From Candidatus Hinthialibacter antarcticus (lineage in GTDB: Bacteria > Hinthialibacterota > Hinthialibacteria > Hinthialibacterales > Hinthialibacteraceae): a DNA stretch of 64,000 bases. The notes under the pieces were generated by a model that saw only the letters and a program-made list of their open reading frames with translations, made no database searches and was not told the DNA's origin. The stretch spans positions 49,175 through 113,174 of the forward strand of contig JAVCCE010000039.1 of NCBI GenBank assembly GCA_030765645.1, given 5' to 3'. The position numbers and the translations under genes are program-made. Below are positions 46,455 to 55,790 of the stretch, one piece after another; positions within the stretch are counted from its first letter, which is position 1; each line of letters opens with the position of its first letter.

Positions 46455-47669
46455 ATGACTGCTTTCCCCGAACGATTACAGCAACTGATTGAAGCGTCTG
46501 GACTCGGCCTCGACATCATTAGCGATAAATTGCAATCGCAAGCGATTGAAACGCCCTCATGGGGCTACGCTGATTCAGGCACCCGCTTCGGCGTCTTCAA
46601 ACAGCCCGCCGCAGCGAAAACGCTAGAGCATAAATTGCAAGACGCAGCCGCCGTCCATCAATACACTGGCATCGCTCCGTCCGTCGCATTGCATATCCCT
46701 TGGGACATCGTGGACAATTGGAATGATCTGAGCAAGCAAGCAGCCGCGTTGGGCATCCGCATCGGCGCAATCAATTCCAACACGTTTCAAGACCAGGAAT
46801 ACAAACTGGGCAGCATCACCCATGAGGACGCAAGCGTCCGGCGCAAAGCGGTCGACCACATGTTGGACTGCGTTAGCATTATGCGCGACACCGGGTCGGA
46901 TATCCTGAGCCTATGGTTTGCCGATGGGACGAACTACCCCGGTCAGGGCAGTTTCCGCCGCCGCAAGCAATGGATGATCGAAAGTTTGCAGGAAGTTTAC
47001 AACGCAATGGACTCAAACATGCGCTGCTTGGTTGAATATAAATTGTTCGAGCCGGGCTTCTATCATACCGATCTATCAGACTGGGGCGTATCGCACCTCG
47101 TCTGTCAGCATCTCGGCGAACGCGCGCAAGTCCTGGTTGATTTGGGGCACCATGCGCACGGCGTCAACATCGAACACATCGTCGCGCTGCTCATTAGCGA
47201 AGGCAAACTGGGCGGCTTCCATTTCAATAATCGTAAATGCGCTGATGATGACCTGACCGTCGGTTCGATTAACCCTTACGAACTGTTCCTTATATACAAT
47301 GAATTGGTCGATGCGGAGCTCGACCCAACAATCAATACAAACGTCGCCTACATGATTGACCAAAGCCATAACTTAAAACCCAAAGTTGAGGCGATGATTC
47401 AATCGGTCGTGAATTGCCAGAAGGCCTATGCGAAAGCGCTTTTGGTTGACCGCGCCGCATTACGCCGCGCACAACAAGAAGGCGACATTGTTACGGCGGA
47501 ACAACTGTTAACTGATGCGTACGAAGCCGACGTCGAACCGCTTCTGCAAAATGTTCGATGTAAAATGAATGTTGATCCGAACCCCATTCCAGCATTTCGT
47601 CAGAGTGGGTATCAGAAAAAAGCCGAACAAGAACGGGCTAAGCTGACAGCAGCGGCAACGCTGGGGTAA
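46455..47669 (+). CDS. rhaI: L-rhamnose isomerase (Pseudomonas stutzeri RhaI type)
   Basis: This 404-residue TIM-barrel sugar isomerase has the motifs ETPSWGYADSGTRFGVF, SVALHIPWD, NSNTFQDQEYKLGS, LWFADGTNYPGQG, LVEYKLFEPGFY and VDLGHHAHG. These match the broad-specificity RhaI group that converts L-rhamnose to L-rhamnulose and acts on D-allulose. The Glu, Asp and His residues in the last two motifs bind the two metals. The start is 5 nt after the small membrane gene. No rhamnulokinase or aldolase is in the window. A strong terminator ends the operon. Confidence 0.93.
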   Translation: MTAFPERLQQLIEASGLGLDIISDKLQSQAIETPSWGYADSGTRFGVFKQPAAAKTLEHKLQDAAAVHQYTGIAPSVALHIPWDIVDNWNDLSKQAAALGIRIGAINSNTFQDQEYKLGSITHEDASVRRKAVDHMLDCVSIMRDTGSDILSLWFADGTNYPGQGSFRRRKQWMIESLQEVYNAMDSNMRCLVEYKLFEPGFYHTDLSDWGVSHLVCQHLGERAQVLVDLGHHAHGVNIEHIVALLISEGKLGGFHFNNRKCADDDLTVGSINPYELFLIYNELVDAELDPTINTNVAYMIDQSHNLKPKVEAMIQSVVNCQKAYAKALLVDRAALRRAQQEGDIVTAEQLLTDAYEADVEPLLQNVRCKMNVDPNPIPAFRQSGYQKKAEQERAKLTAAATLG

Positions 47670-47690
47670 GTATCAGTACGATAAAGCGAG

Positions 47691-47724
47691 AACGCCGTCT
47701 TGCATTGCGAGACGGCGTTTTTTT
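47691..47724 (+). terminator. Rho-independent terminator after rhaI
   Basis: AACGCCGTCT (47691-47700) pairs perfectly with AGACGGCGTT (47710-47719), followed by a run of T. The T run meets the 3' end of the converging kinase gene. Confidence 0.9.
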
Positions 47725-50700
47725 TATGACGGAGATTTATCGAGAATGTCTCTCACTTTTTTCAACAAGACATCAGGCGTAAACGGTTTCTGCAAGAAGT
47801 TCAAACCCGTATCCAAGACGCCATGTTGAACAATTGAATTCTCGGTGTAGCCGGAAATATATAATACTTTGATATCGGAATAGATCAGTTGCACTCGACG
47901 AGCGAGTTCCCGGCCGCTCATTCCCGGCATCACCACGTCGGTCACCAAAAGATGGACCGCGCCTAGGTGTTGTTGCATTTTTTCTAGCGCGTCATTGCCC
48001 TGGCTAGCGATAATAACGGAATAACGAGATCCTTCGAAAGTAGCCAGAATCATATCACGAACAATTTCATCATCCTCAACAACGATGATGGTTTCGTCTC
48101 CATCCCGGGTTTCTCTTGGTACTTGTTTGGTCACAAGCGGCGCGGCTTCTCCTTCAGCCCGGGGCAAATAAATTTTGACTGTGGTTCCCTGCCCCACTTC
48201 ACTGTAGACCCAAATATTGCCTCCGCTTTGTTTTACGATTCCGTAGACAGTGGATAAGCCCAGCCCCGTTCCTTTTCCTTTATCCTTGGTCGTATAAAAC
48301 GGTTCAAATATGTTCTGTAATGTGTTCGAATCCATCCCGCATCCGGTATCGCTTACAGCAAGCAAAACATGAGGGCCAGGATTTGCGCTTTGATGGTGCG
48401 TTACATACTCGTGCGTAAAATCAACATTCTGCGTTTCTAACGTGAGTGAGCCGCCTTTAGGCATCGCGTCACGAGAATTAATCGCAAGGTTAACGATCAC
48501 TTGCTGCAATTGCCCCGGGTCTGCGACAATAGGCGCGAGACTGTCTGCCGGAACGGTAACGAGCTCGATGTCCTCCCCGATCAAGCGCTGCAGCATTGCG
48601 TCCATATCAATAATCAATTCATTGAGATTTAACAAAATCGGCTGCAAGACTTGCTTGCGGCTAAACGCCAACAACTGCCTGGTCAATAGTTCTGCGCGGT
48701 CGCCAGCTTTTTTGATCTCTGATATTTGATGTCGGACCGGTTCATTCTCATCTAAATCTCTAAGCGCAAGATCGCTATACCCCAAGATAGCAACCAGCAA
48801 GTTATTAAAGTCGTGGGCGATTCCACCCGCCAAACGGCCAATGGCTTCAATTCGTTGTGATTGCCGTAATTGCTCTTCTAATTTTTCATTCTCATTTTTT
48901 GCGGTCACTTCGTCCGTCACATCTGCCACGATGTAAATCGCGAGTTGTTGAGTCCATAAAATCAGACAAGAAAAATTCACGAATTTCTCTTGCCCATCAT
49001 TCGTCGTTATTTTCAATCCATCCCAATTCAGCCGTTCAGAACCGCTATTCTTGATATCCGATGTAATACGCTGGCGAATCTCCGCGCGATAGTCCGGGTT
49101 AGGAAACACGCATTCATAGAAGGATTCGCGATCCCGAAGCGTTTCTTCAGGCCAACCAAAAATTTGCATGTATTCATGGTTAAGATAGACCGCGACGTCA
49201 GTTTGAACATCGACAACAAACACACCAATCGGCAGCTGGTTCAAAACCGATTCAATGAATTCATTGCGTTTCGCCAATTCGCCTTCGTAGCGCTTTCGTT
49301 CTGTAATCTCCAAGTGAGTGCCGCTGGCGCGAAGAGGGCGCCCGTATCCGTCAGACTCAACGACCTGCCCGCGGTCAAGCACCCAACGCCATTCTCCATT
49401 TTTTGAGCACAAACGATATTCAGCCTGATACGAACTGAACAATCCCCGGAGATGGGCCGCCCATGCGCGCAATACGCGGCGACGATCATCGGGATGAACC
49501 AAGCGGCGCCAGGTTCGGATTGAAGATGGAAGTTCACTGGCCGAATACCCCATTAAATTCGCCCAGCGTTCGTTGATATAAATCAAGCCTGTTTTAAAGT
49601 TGTAATCCCATATTCCAAGGTTCGCCCCATGCAACGCCAGTTCGAGCCTCTCTTGGCTTTTTTGCAGGGCAAGTTCCGCTATTTTTCGCTGGGTGATATC
49701 TCGCCCAACCGACTGGTATTCCATGACCTGACCCTGGTTATCAAAAATTGCATAGTCGGTCCAACTCACCCAACTCATGCTGCCATCAGGACAAAATGCA
49801 CGGTGCTCGTCTATTTTTGACGGTTCAGCGGGAGTTAAAGTTTGAATTTTATTGATCACATCTGCCCGGTCGGACTCAGGAATAAATTTTAAAAAATTAA
49901 ACCCAAGCAATTCTTTGCGGCTGCGGTCAAAATAACGGCAATAAGCGTCATTTGCATACACAATCGTGTAATCAGGTTTCCATCGAACAATAAATTCTGC
50001 TTGATCTTCAACAATTGACCAATAACGCGCCTCGCTTTCGCGCAAGGCTTTTTCCGCTTGCTTCCGTTCAGTGATATCTTGTAATATGCCAGTCGAACCG
50101 ATGATATTATCTTGTGCATCACGAACCTGAACGGCAGCATTCGCCAACCAACGCTCTTCTCCGTTTTTGGTTAAAATACGAAAATCGGCCCGCCAGCTGC
50201 GGCCATCTTGGTTACGGGCGCACTCCACCGCTTCATCGAGCGACATCCCCGCCAACGGGCCGAGTAAAATGACTTCTTTGACTCGCGACTGCCATAAGGA
50301 GGGCGTAAACTCATCTGGATAGTATCCAGTCAATCCGGTGATTTGCTCGCCCACAAAATCGTAACGATTGGTCAAATAATTCATATAATACGGAACCGAA
50401 TCGCCCAATTCGATCGCATCACGATAATATAACTCTTGCTGGGTGGCTTCTTTCTGATCAAAATCGCTTGGCGTGACCTCATAGCCAATGCCCCATTCAT
50501 GCCATTCAGAAACAGAAACCGATTCGGTCAAGCGTCGCCAGACGATGGTGCGTTGAAGTCCTGATTTGCTAACCAGTTCCCATTTTGAAAGATTGATTAA
50601 AGCCTGGCTGTCTTGGATACGGCTGCGTTGTTCTTCACTGAGGTGTTTGTATAAATCAGTGCACCCGCCGGAAAGTTCATCTTTTGAAAAACCTGTGATT

Positions 50701-51122
50701 CGCTGACATTCAGACGACCAGGCAATGATTTTTCCACTGGAATCGAATGCAACCAGCATAACGGGCAATTGAAGCAATCGTTTTGCAAGTAAACTGCTTT
50801 CTGAGTGTATTTCGTTGTTTAATTTGAGCAGGCGGTTTGCGTATTGGTTCGCATTTCTTTTTTCATGGAAATAAAGTAACAGCAAGACGAGCGAAGAAGC
50901 GGCAAAAAACAAGATCGTAAAAAACCAAGCCGCCCGCTGCGCAAAAGACGGGCCATCGACTGTTTGAGAGAGATTAGATTCAGCAACAAGAACAACGCTT
51001 GGAATAAAAGCGCTCGTTTCAATAGTCGTTTGAATCAAATGGTGCGGTAGAAGTTCATCAAATAAACAACTCTGCGCAAACGTCGATACACAAATTACGA
51101 TTGCTAAAAATCCGTTAACCAT
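47724..51122 (-). CDS. Multi-PAS hybrid sensor histidine kinase with receiver
   Basis: This 1132-residue inner-membrane protein has two hydrophobic segments (about 3-18 and 66-88). Several PAS domains follow (FDSSGKIIAWSSECQRITGF; YDFVGEQITGLTGYY; IVYANDAYCRYF; LIYINERWANLMGY; VAVYLNHEYMQIFGW), each with PAC-like ends (ITERKQAE). The HisKA phosphoacceptor lies in GIAHDFNNLL, the HATPase has DTGCGMD and GKGTGLGLS, and a C-terminal receiver has VVEDDE and LLVTDVVMPG. It is an orphan by position. It should sense an intracellular or membrane signal through PAS and pass phosphate internally; the output partner is not known. Confidence 0.93.
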   Translation of the reverse strand: MVNGFLAIVICVSTFAQSCLFDELLPHHLIQTTIETSAFIPSVVLVAESNLSQTVDGPSFAQRAAWFFTILFFAASSLVLLLLYFHEKRNANQYANRLLKLNNEIHSESSLLAKRLLQLPVMLVAFDSSGKIIAWSSECQRITGFSKDELSGGCTDLYKHLSEEQRSRIQDSQALINLSKWELVSKSGLQRTIVWRRLTESVSVSEWHEWGIGYEVTPSDFDQKEATQQELYYRDAIELGDSVPYYMNYLTNRYDFVGEQITGLTGYYPDEFTPSLWQSRVKEVILLGPLAGMSLDEAVECARNQDGRSWRADFRILTKNGEERWLANAAVQVRDAQDNIIGSTGILQDITERKQAEKALRESEARYWSIVEDQAEFIVRWKPDYTIVYANDAYCRYFDRSRKELLGFNFLKFIPESDRADVINKIQTLTPAEPSKIDEHRAFCPDGSMSWVSWTDYAIFDNQGQVMEYQSVGRDITQRKIAELALQKSQERLELALHGANLGIWDYNFKTGLIYINERWANLMGYSASELPSSIRTWRRLVHPDDRRRVLRAWAAHLRGLFSSYQAEYRLCSKNGEWRWVLDRGQVVESDGYGRPLRASGTHLEITERKRYEGELAKRNEFIESVLNQLPIGVFVVDVQTDVAVYLNHEYMQIFGWPEETLRDRESFYECVFPNPDYRAEIRQRITSDIKNSGSERLNWDGLKITTNDGQEKFVNFSCLILWTQQLAIYIVADVTDEVTAKNENEKLEEQLRQSQRIEAIGRLAGGIAHDFNNLLVAILGYSDLALRDLDENEPVRHQISEIKKAGDRAELLTRQLLAFSRKQVLQPILLNLNELIIDMDAMLQRLIGEDIELVTVPADSLAPIVADPGQLQQVIVNLAINSRDAMPKGGSLTLETQNVDFTHEYVTHHQSANPGPHVLLAVSDTGCGMDSNTLQNIFEPFYTTKDKGKGTGLGLSTVYGIVKQSGGNIWVYSEVGQGTTVKIYLPRAEGEAAPLVTKQVPRETRDGDETIIVVEDDEIVRDMILATFEGSRYSVIIASQGNDALEKMQQHLGAVHLLVTDVVMPGMSGRELARRVQLIYSDIKVLYISGYTENSIVQHGVLDTGLNFLQKPFTPDVLLKKVRDILDKSPS

Positions 51123-51338
51123 TGAGACGAACCTAACGCTGAATTATTTATTCAATACAACCAAGCAATGCAGAAGTTCGATATTAATATAGAACAAAAT
51201 AAAATCATTAGATATGGTCAAGTCCCCGCATAGATTTACATAGAATTTCAACAATGAAGACGTTATGAAACATCGACAATGAAATATTTTTTTAATCGTG
51301 TCGTCTAAAAGATTGTCCGATTTTAGTTAAACCCCGTA
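51123..51338. other. Gene-free stretch between kinase and unknown gene
   Basis: AT-rich with no clear hairpin or open frame; it holds the promoter region of the kinase and the 3' flank of the gene at 51339. Confidence 0.35.
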
Positions 51339-52964
51339 TTAAGATGTAGATTCTTCTTGCGATTCATTTTCTTCTTCTTCTTCATTATCCCCAACCGATG
51401 AACCGGTGCGCAGCAGCGGGTTATCTTCAATCGAAAGCAGGATCGTAGAAAAGAAATCTTTACGGCTGTTTTTCGCCTTGTCGCTATCACCTTCAAAATC
51501 GACGGAATCATTTGGATTGCAAAGGATACGCAGATAGCGCCGAAAGACGCCCTTATCGAGATGCGCCGATTCGGCGACGGTGAGTTCATCAACGCCCATG
51601 TCGATCAGATATCCATACGTTTCGCCGTTTTCGTCATCAATATCCCGTTCAAATAAGCTAAATTCCTTCTGCTTTTCGATCATTTCAGGGATGTAGTCGC
51701 GACGGTAATGGATATCCGTATTGCGGTCAGATTGACGCTCAAGCTCGCTTCGGCCTTTCATTTGCTCCCAATATTGTCTCGCGGCCTTCACGTCGTCGCC
51801 TTTGACGAGCAAGTGGCTCGGCGGCATGTATCCACGCCCCATGATTGATGAAACGGCGCTAAATAATTCGACGAGATGGGCTAGATAGTTTTGGCAGACA
51901 TAATGGCGCGCCTGAGCATGAGTCCCATAAAAAATGACGCGCTTAGGAAACTGGTTTAACACAATGCGGAGTGATTCGTACCCGGAATTGATTTTCGCCA
52001 AAACTCGGGAACGAAACACCGGTGAAATTTCGTTGCGCAATAAAAATTCACGGATTTTACGGTGGTCTGTCCGGTTGAACGCAATTCCATCGGCAAACTG
52101 CCAGCCATAAAAATACGATACCAGTATCTCAATTTTTTGCGCATCATACTGAAGCCCGTTCTTATAGACTTCATTCTCTAATTTGGCGATGAACTCAGAG
52201 GCGCCCTGCAAGTCTTCCATCGCTTCTTGAAGGATCGTGTTCAAGGCTCGACTTTTTAATGCCTGAAGAGATTTTTTCACCTCTCCGCTGCCTGAAGGCG
52301 AATATTTTTTAAATTCATCCCGGCAGGCGAATACCCAATGCCGCCAGCCTTCAAGACCTTGTAGAGTATATAATGTTTCGTTCTGTTCATTTTTTACCGG
52401 GAAGCCTCCAGAGCCAGACGCCAGAATGGTCTTACCAACATTTGTCATCAATTGGCGAAAGCGAAAGGTTCCATATTGGCCAAGCGTGTTGCCTGGATTA
52501 ATTCGGACGCCAAAGTCGCTCATCACTTTGCGCGCTTGACTCTCAGACGTGTTAGCGATTTCCGACAACATCTTCTTGATGATGATGGTCGCACAATTCG
52601 CCATGCGTCCACGTCGGTCTATAATATTTTGGATCTGCTTTCGAATGCCGTTTTCGTCAACTTTTTCGCCTGTGGCGTGTCGATTGCATAAATCTTCAAA
52701 GAAGCGCAGATCGTCTGAATTAAGCCAAACCCCCTGACGCTCAAATGCCTGTTTAACAATCCTCTCTCCCCAGACGCGGTCATTGGCGCTTTTTCTCCAA
52801 CCCCACTTATAAAAAGGAGATTCTTGTTCTTTTGACCAACTCTTGGCCAGGCCTAAGTCGACCAAAATTGCTTGAGAAAAATTTTTCTTCCCAAGCGACC
52901 GGGTTAGAAGAAAAAAGACGGCAGCAACCAGAAAAAGCCCACAGGCGGACGCAATAAGAACCAA
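51339..52964 (-). CDS. Membrane-anchored protein of unknown function (541 aa)
   Basis: An N-terminal span (about 1-21) anchors a large cytoplasmic or periplasmic helical domain. No motif that I recognise is present; blocks such as WGERIVKQAFERQG, RGRMANCATIIIKKML and YVCQNYLAHLVELFS suggest packed helices. The last 20 residues are very acidic. The start is TTG at 52964, behind GAGGT. It neighbours a Gfo/Idh/MocA gene and a hybrid kinase on the same strand. Function unknown. Confidence 0.6.
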   Translation of the reverse strand: MVLIASACGLFLVAAVFFLLTRSLGKKNFSQAILVDLGLAKSWSKEQESPFYKWGWRKSANDRVWGERIVKQAFERQGVWLNSDDLRFFEDLCNRHATGEKVDENGIRKQIQNIIDRRGRMANCATIIIKKMLSEIANTSESQARKVMSDFGVRINPGNTLGQYGTFRFRQLMTNVGKTILASGSGGFPVKNEQNETLYTLQGLEGWRHWVFACRDEFKKYSPSGSGEVKKSLQALKSRALNTILQEAMEDLQGASEFIAKLENEVYKNGLQYDAQKIEILVSYFYGWQFADGIAFNRTDHRKIREFLLRNEISPVFRSRVLAKINSGYESLRIVLNQFPKRVIFYGTHAQARHYVCQNYLAHLVELFSAVSSIMGRGYMPPSHLLVKGDDVKAARQYWEQMKGRSELERQSDRNTDIHYRRDYIPEMIEKQKEFSLFERDIDDENGETYGYLIDMGVDELTVAESAHLDKGVFRRYLRILCNPNDSVDFEGDSDKAKNSRKDFFSTILLSIEDNPLLRTGSSVGDNEEEEENESQEESTS

Positions 52965-53121
52965 AATGTGTTTACCTCACCTGATATAAATCCAATAGAA
53001 ATCAACCACGCGGCGTATTTCAACGAACGGCATAAATATGCAGCATTTTTTTCGCTGAATGCTTGATTCGCCCGCGCATTCTATAATGTATTCTCCCTCA
53101 TAATCTCTAGAAGAAAAGAGC

Positions 53122-53158
53122 AAAAAACCGGTTACGGAAAAATTCCCACAACCGGCTC
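53122..53158 (-). terminator. Rho-independent terminator of the Gfo/Idh/MocA gene
   Basis: On the minus strand CCGGTTGTGG pairs with CCGTAACCGG (53128-53155 region), followed by TTTTTT. Confidence 0.8.
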
Positions 53159-53201
53159 AAAAATTCATTCGAAAGCCTCGAATGTTTTACGTAAGAAACG
53201 C

Positions 53202-54560
53202 CTAGCCTAATGACCAGGGTTTGCGGTATTCATAATGCAGTAAGTCGTTTGCCTCAGGGTTGTTAGGAATCGATTCGGTTTTTGCGTCCCAGTCGATTCG
53301 CGATTTTGTGGCCCAGGCGATATTGGCTAAGTGCGAAAACGTCGTTGAGCGATGACCGATCTCAATATCACAATTACACACATCCCGGCTCTTGATACAA
53401 TCGACGAAATTGCGGATATGCTGTTCCGTCAAGTCGCCGTCCGTTGCTTTGACTTGTTCCTTTTTCGCCGTATCCGGGTCTTCTTGAAACTGCCCCGGGG
53501 TTGAGGGATTAATGATATAACTCGATTCATTGGCGTAGAAATTTCCCTGCGTCCCGCGCAATTCAATTTCTCCATACTCCAGCGCAGAGCCTCCGCTGGC
53601 TTCATATTGACCAAACACCATCAACATCCCAGAAGGCAATTCGTGAATGACTTCGAGCGTATCGGGCACGGTACGGTCATCTTTGATGGCAAAACGGCCG
53701 CCGTGCGCGGAAATGGAAATGGGCGCTTGTTCATCGACCATCCAGCGGATTGCGTCAAAATAATGCACACCCCAATTCGCGACTTGGGATGAATAAGACT
53801 GCCACCAACGAAACTTATACAACGACATGTTGTCTTGATACGGACGTTCTGGGCGCGGCCCTAACCATAGGTCCCAATCCATCCCTTTCGGTGGATTCGA
53901 GGGCTTTTGAGCGCCGATGCCGTTCGGGTACATATTGCTAATCCGGTAGGAGCGCGCAACGGTGACTTTTCCAATATCGCCGCGCTGCACCCGCTGGTGG
54001 GCTGCGTCATATAATTTTGATGACCGCCGGTGCAACCCCACTTGCGCAACCCGGTTATAGCGACGGGCGGCTTCCACCATTTTGCGGCCTTCAACGACGG
54101 TAACCGATAAGGGTTTCTCGACATAAACGTCTTTGCCGGATTGACAGGCTTGAATCATTTGGATCGCGTGCCAATGGTCAGGAGACGCGATAACGACGGC
54201 GTCTATATCCTTTTGGTCTAACACCCGCCGAAAGTCAGCGTAGCGCACAGGTTCGGGATCAAAGGTCTCTCCCAACATCGGGATGCGGCCTCCGAGATCA
54301 TCAATCAAGGCGTCATCAATCAATTCGCGTTTGCGGAGACGGTAAGGTTCAAACACATCGCACAAGGCCGCGATTTCAACGTCCGGCTGCTTCATAAATC
54401 CGTGCAGCAACTGAGTGCCTCGGTTACCAACGCCGATGAATCCGACGCGGACTTTATCATTTGCGCCTAAGGCGCGTTGCACCGCCGGAGCGGACAAGGC
54501 CAGCGAAGCGGCTGTGGTTTTCATAAACGAACGGCGGTTTTTATTGTTTTGCGTTTCCAT
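53202..54560 (-). CDS. Gfo/Idh/MocA family oxidoreductase with Tat signal
   Basis: This 452-residue protein has a twin-arginine leader (NRRSFMKTTAASLALSAPAV). The Rossmann motif VGFIGVGNRG comes first, then the EKP motif in YVEKPLSVTV and the conserved WGVHYFDAIRW block. It is probably exported and acts on a sugar or cyclitol. It resembles the member at 2916 in layout (RPYQDNMSLY, ENFVDC-like RNFVDCIKSRD). ATG 54560 with AGGAGA upstream is chosen. It starts 36 bp after the phosphatase stop at the end of the Wsp-like operon; co-transcription is possible but a functional link is doubtful. Confidence 0.9.
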   Translation of the reverse strand: METQNNKNRRSFMKTTAASLALSAPAVQRALGANDKVRVGFIGVGNRGTQLLHGFMKQPDVEIAALCDVFEPYRLRKRELIDDALIDDLGGRIPMLGETFDPEPVRYADFRRVLDQKDIDAVVIASPDHWHAIQMIQACQSGKDVYVEKPLSVTVVEGRKMVEAARRYNRVAQVGLHRRSSKLYDAAHQRVQRGDIGKVTVARSYRISNMYPNGIGAQKPSNPPKGMDWDLWLGPRPERPYQDNMSLYKFRWWQSYSSQVANWGVHYFDAIRWMVDEQAPISISAHGGRFAIKDDRTVPDTLEVIHELPSGMLMVFGQYEASGGSALEYGEIELRGTQGNFYANESSYIINPSTPGQFQEDPDTAKKEQVKATDGDLTEQHIRNFVDCIKSRDVCNCDIEIGHRSTTFSHLANIAWATKSRIDWDAKTESIPNNPEANDLLHYEYRKPWSLG

Positions 54561-54596
54561 CTGATTTCTCCTATTGCCGAAGCGCATACCGGATGC

Positions 54597-55781
54597 TCAT
54601 TCATCCGCGAACATAAACTCTACCATAGAATAATCATCATCGAAATAATCGAGACCTCGCAGCGATTGAATTGTGTTCTGGATCGCATCCAGGCATGACT
54701 CATCACTGGTGATCGACTCTTGGGTAATCTCAACGAAATCTGAAAAACTCATCATTGAGCCATTCGGTTTAAAGACTTCATACACCCCATCGCTAAATAA
54801 TAACAAGCGCGCGCCGGGCTGAATGGTGCGTCGCTTGGTTTCAAACTGCGCGCGCGCCAACGCCCCGATAATCACGCCCGTCGAATCGAGACGGTCGGGC
54901 GGCTCTTGATTGGGCTGATACAACAATGCCGGCGGATGGCCTCCACTGGCATAGACCAACTCGTGATTCGCGCGGTTCAAGACGCCATACCACATGGTAA
55001 AAATCAACCCGTTCTGCTGGTCCATCGGGAAGGTAAGGTTCAGCGCATTGAGCACTTCGCCGGGATTGTGAAAGTCCACATTGGGCAAAGTTGCGGAACG
55101 CAATGCGTTCATAATGGAAACCGACAACAACGCTGCGCCGACTCCATGCCCAACCACGTCCAGCAAATAAAGCGCAAAGTGGTCATCATCTAACCAATGA
55201 TAGCCAAACGCATCGCCGCCCAATTGCGTGGACGGAATAAACCTCCAATGCGTTTGGATCATCCCTTCGGTGAGAGGAGGAGGCAGCAGCGATTTGACAT
55301 AGTCAGCAGCGTCTGAGAGTTCTTCCTCTAACTTTTGGTAGGCCTCATTGCGTTGCAGCATGTGAACGTATGCGTTTGAATGCGAGCGAATGCGGGCGAT
55401 CAATTCGATTTTATCGGGCAATTTTACCAAGTAATCATTGGCGCCGAAACCAAAGGCCTCGGCTTTGATTTTGGGTTCTTCTTTGGTCGACAATACAATC
55501 ACTGGCACATCGCGCGTCGCAGCGTTCGCCCGGTAATATTTCAACAAGGTCAACCCGTCGATTTCCGGCATGACCAAATCTTGTAAGATGACCGTCGGCG
55601 ATATTGTCTCCGCCGTTGGAATCGCCTGAGACGGGTCGGAGCAATAGTGAAATTGAATTTCCGCATCGCCTTCCAACATACGCCGCACCGCCTCACCCAC
55701 CATTGGCTGGTCATCAACCAAAAGCACAGTAACGGGGCGCTCAGCAATCAATGCGGAATGACGTTCTTCGGTTTGAGTCAT
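54597..55781 (-). CDS. Receiver-PP2C (SpoIIE/RsbU-type) serine phosphatase response regulator
   Basis: This is a 394-residue protein. The N-terminal receiver has phosphoacceptor D68 (ILQDLVMPE) and the Lys in VLSTKE; a coiled linker (about 145-175) follows. The PP2C-type phosphatase domain carries the metal-binding Asp residues in GGDAFGY and LLDVVGHG. Phosphorylation of D68 should switch the phosphatase, as in RsbU- or RssB-like partner-switching. It takes the place of the GGDEF protein WspR in the operon: CheB lies 9 bp upstream, and the order otherwise matches Wsp. The target is probably an anti-sigma antagonist, but none is in view. Confidence 0.9.
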   Translation of the reverse strand: MTQTEERHSALIAERPVTVLLVDDQPMVGEAVRRMLEGDAEIQFHYCSDPSQAIPTAETISPTVILQDLVMPEIDGLTLLKYYRANAATRDVPVIVLSTKEEPKIKAEAFGFGANDYLVKLPDKIELIARIRSHSNAYVHMLQRNEAYQKLEEELSDAADYVKSLLPPPLTEGMIQTHWRFIPSTQLGGDAFGYHWLDDDHFALYLLDVVGHGVGAALLSVSIMNALRSATLPNVDFHNPGEVLNALNLTFPMDQQNGLIFTMWYGVLNRANHELVYASGGHPPALLYQPNQEPPDRLDSTGVIIGALARAQFETKRRTIQPGARLLLFSDGVYEVFKPNGSMMSFSDFVEITQESITSDESCLDAIQNTIQSLRGLDYFDDDYSMVEFMFADE

Positions 55782-55790
55782 AAAAGCACC

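Noticed and set aside
54597..55781. WspR-like diguanylate cyclase
   Set aside because: No GGDEF motif; the output domain has PP2C metal-binding Asp residues.
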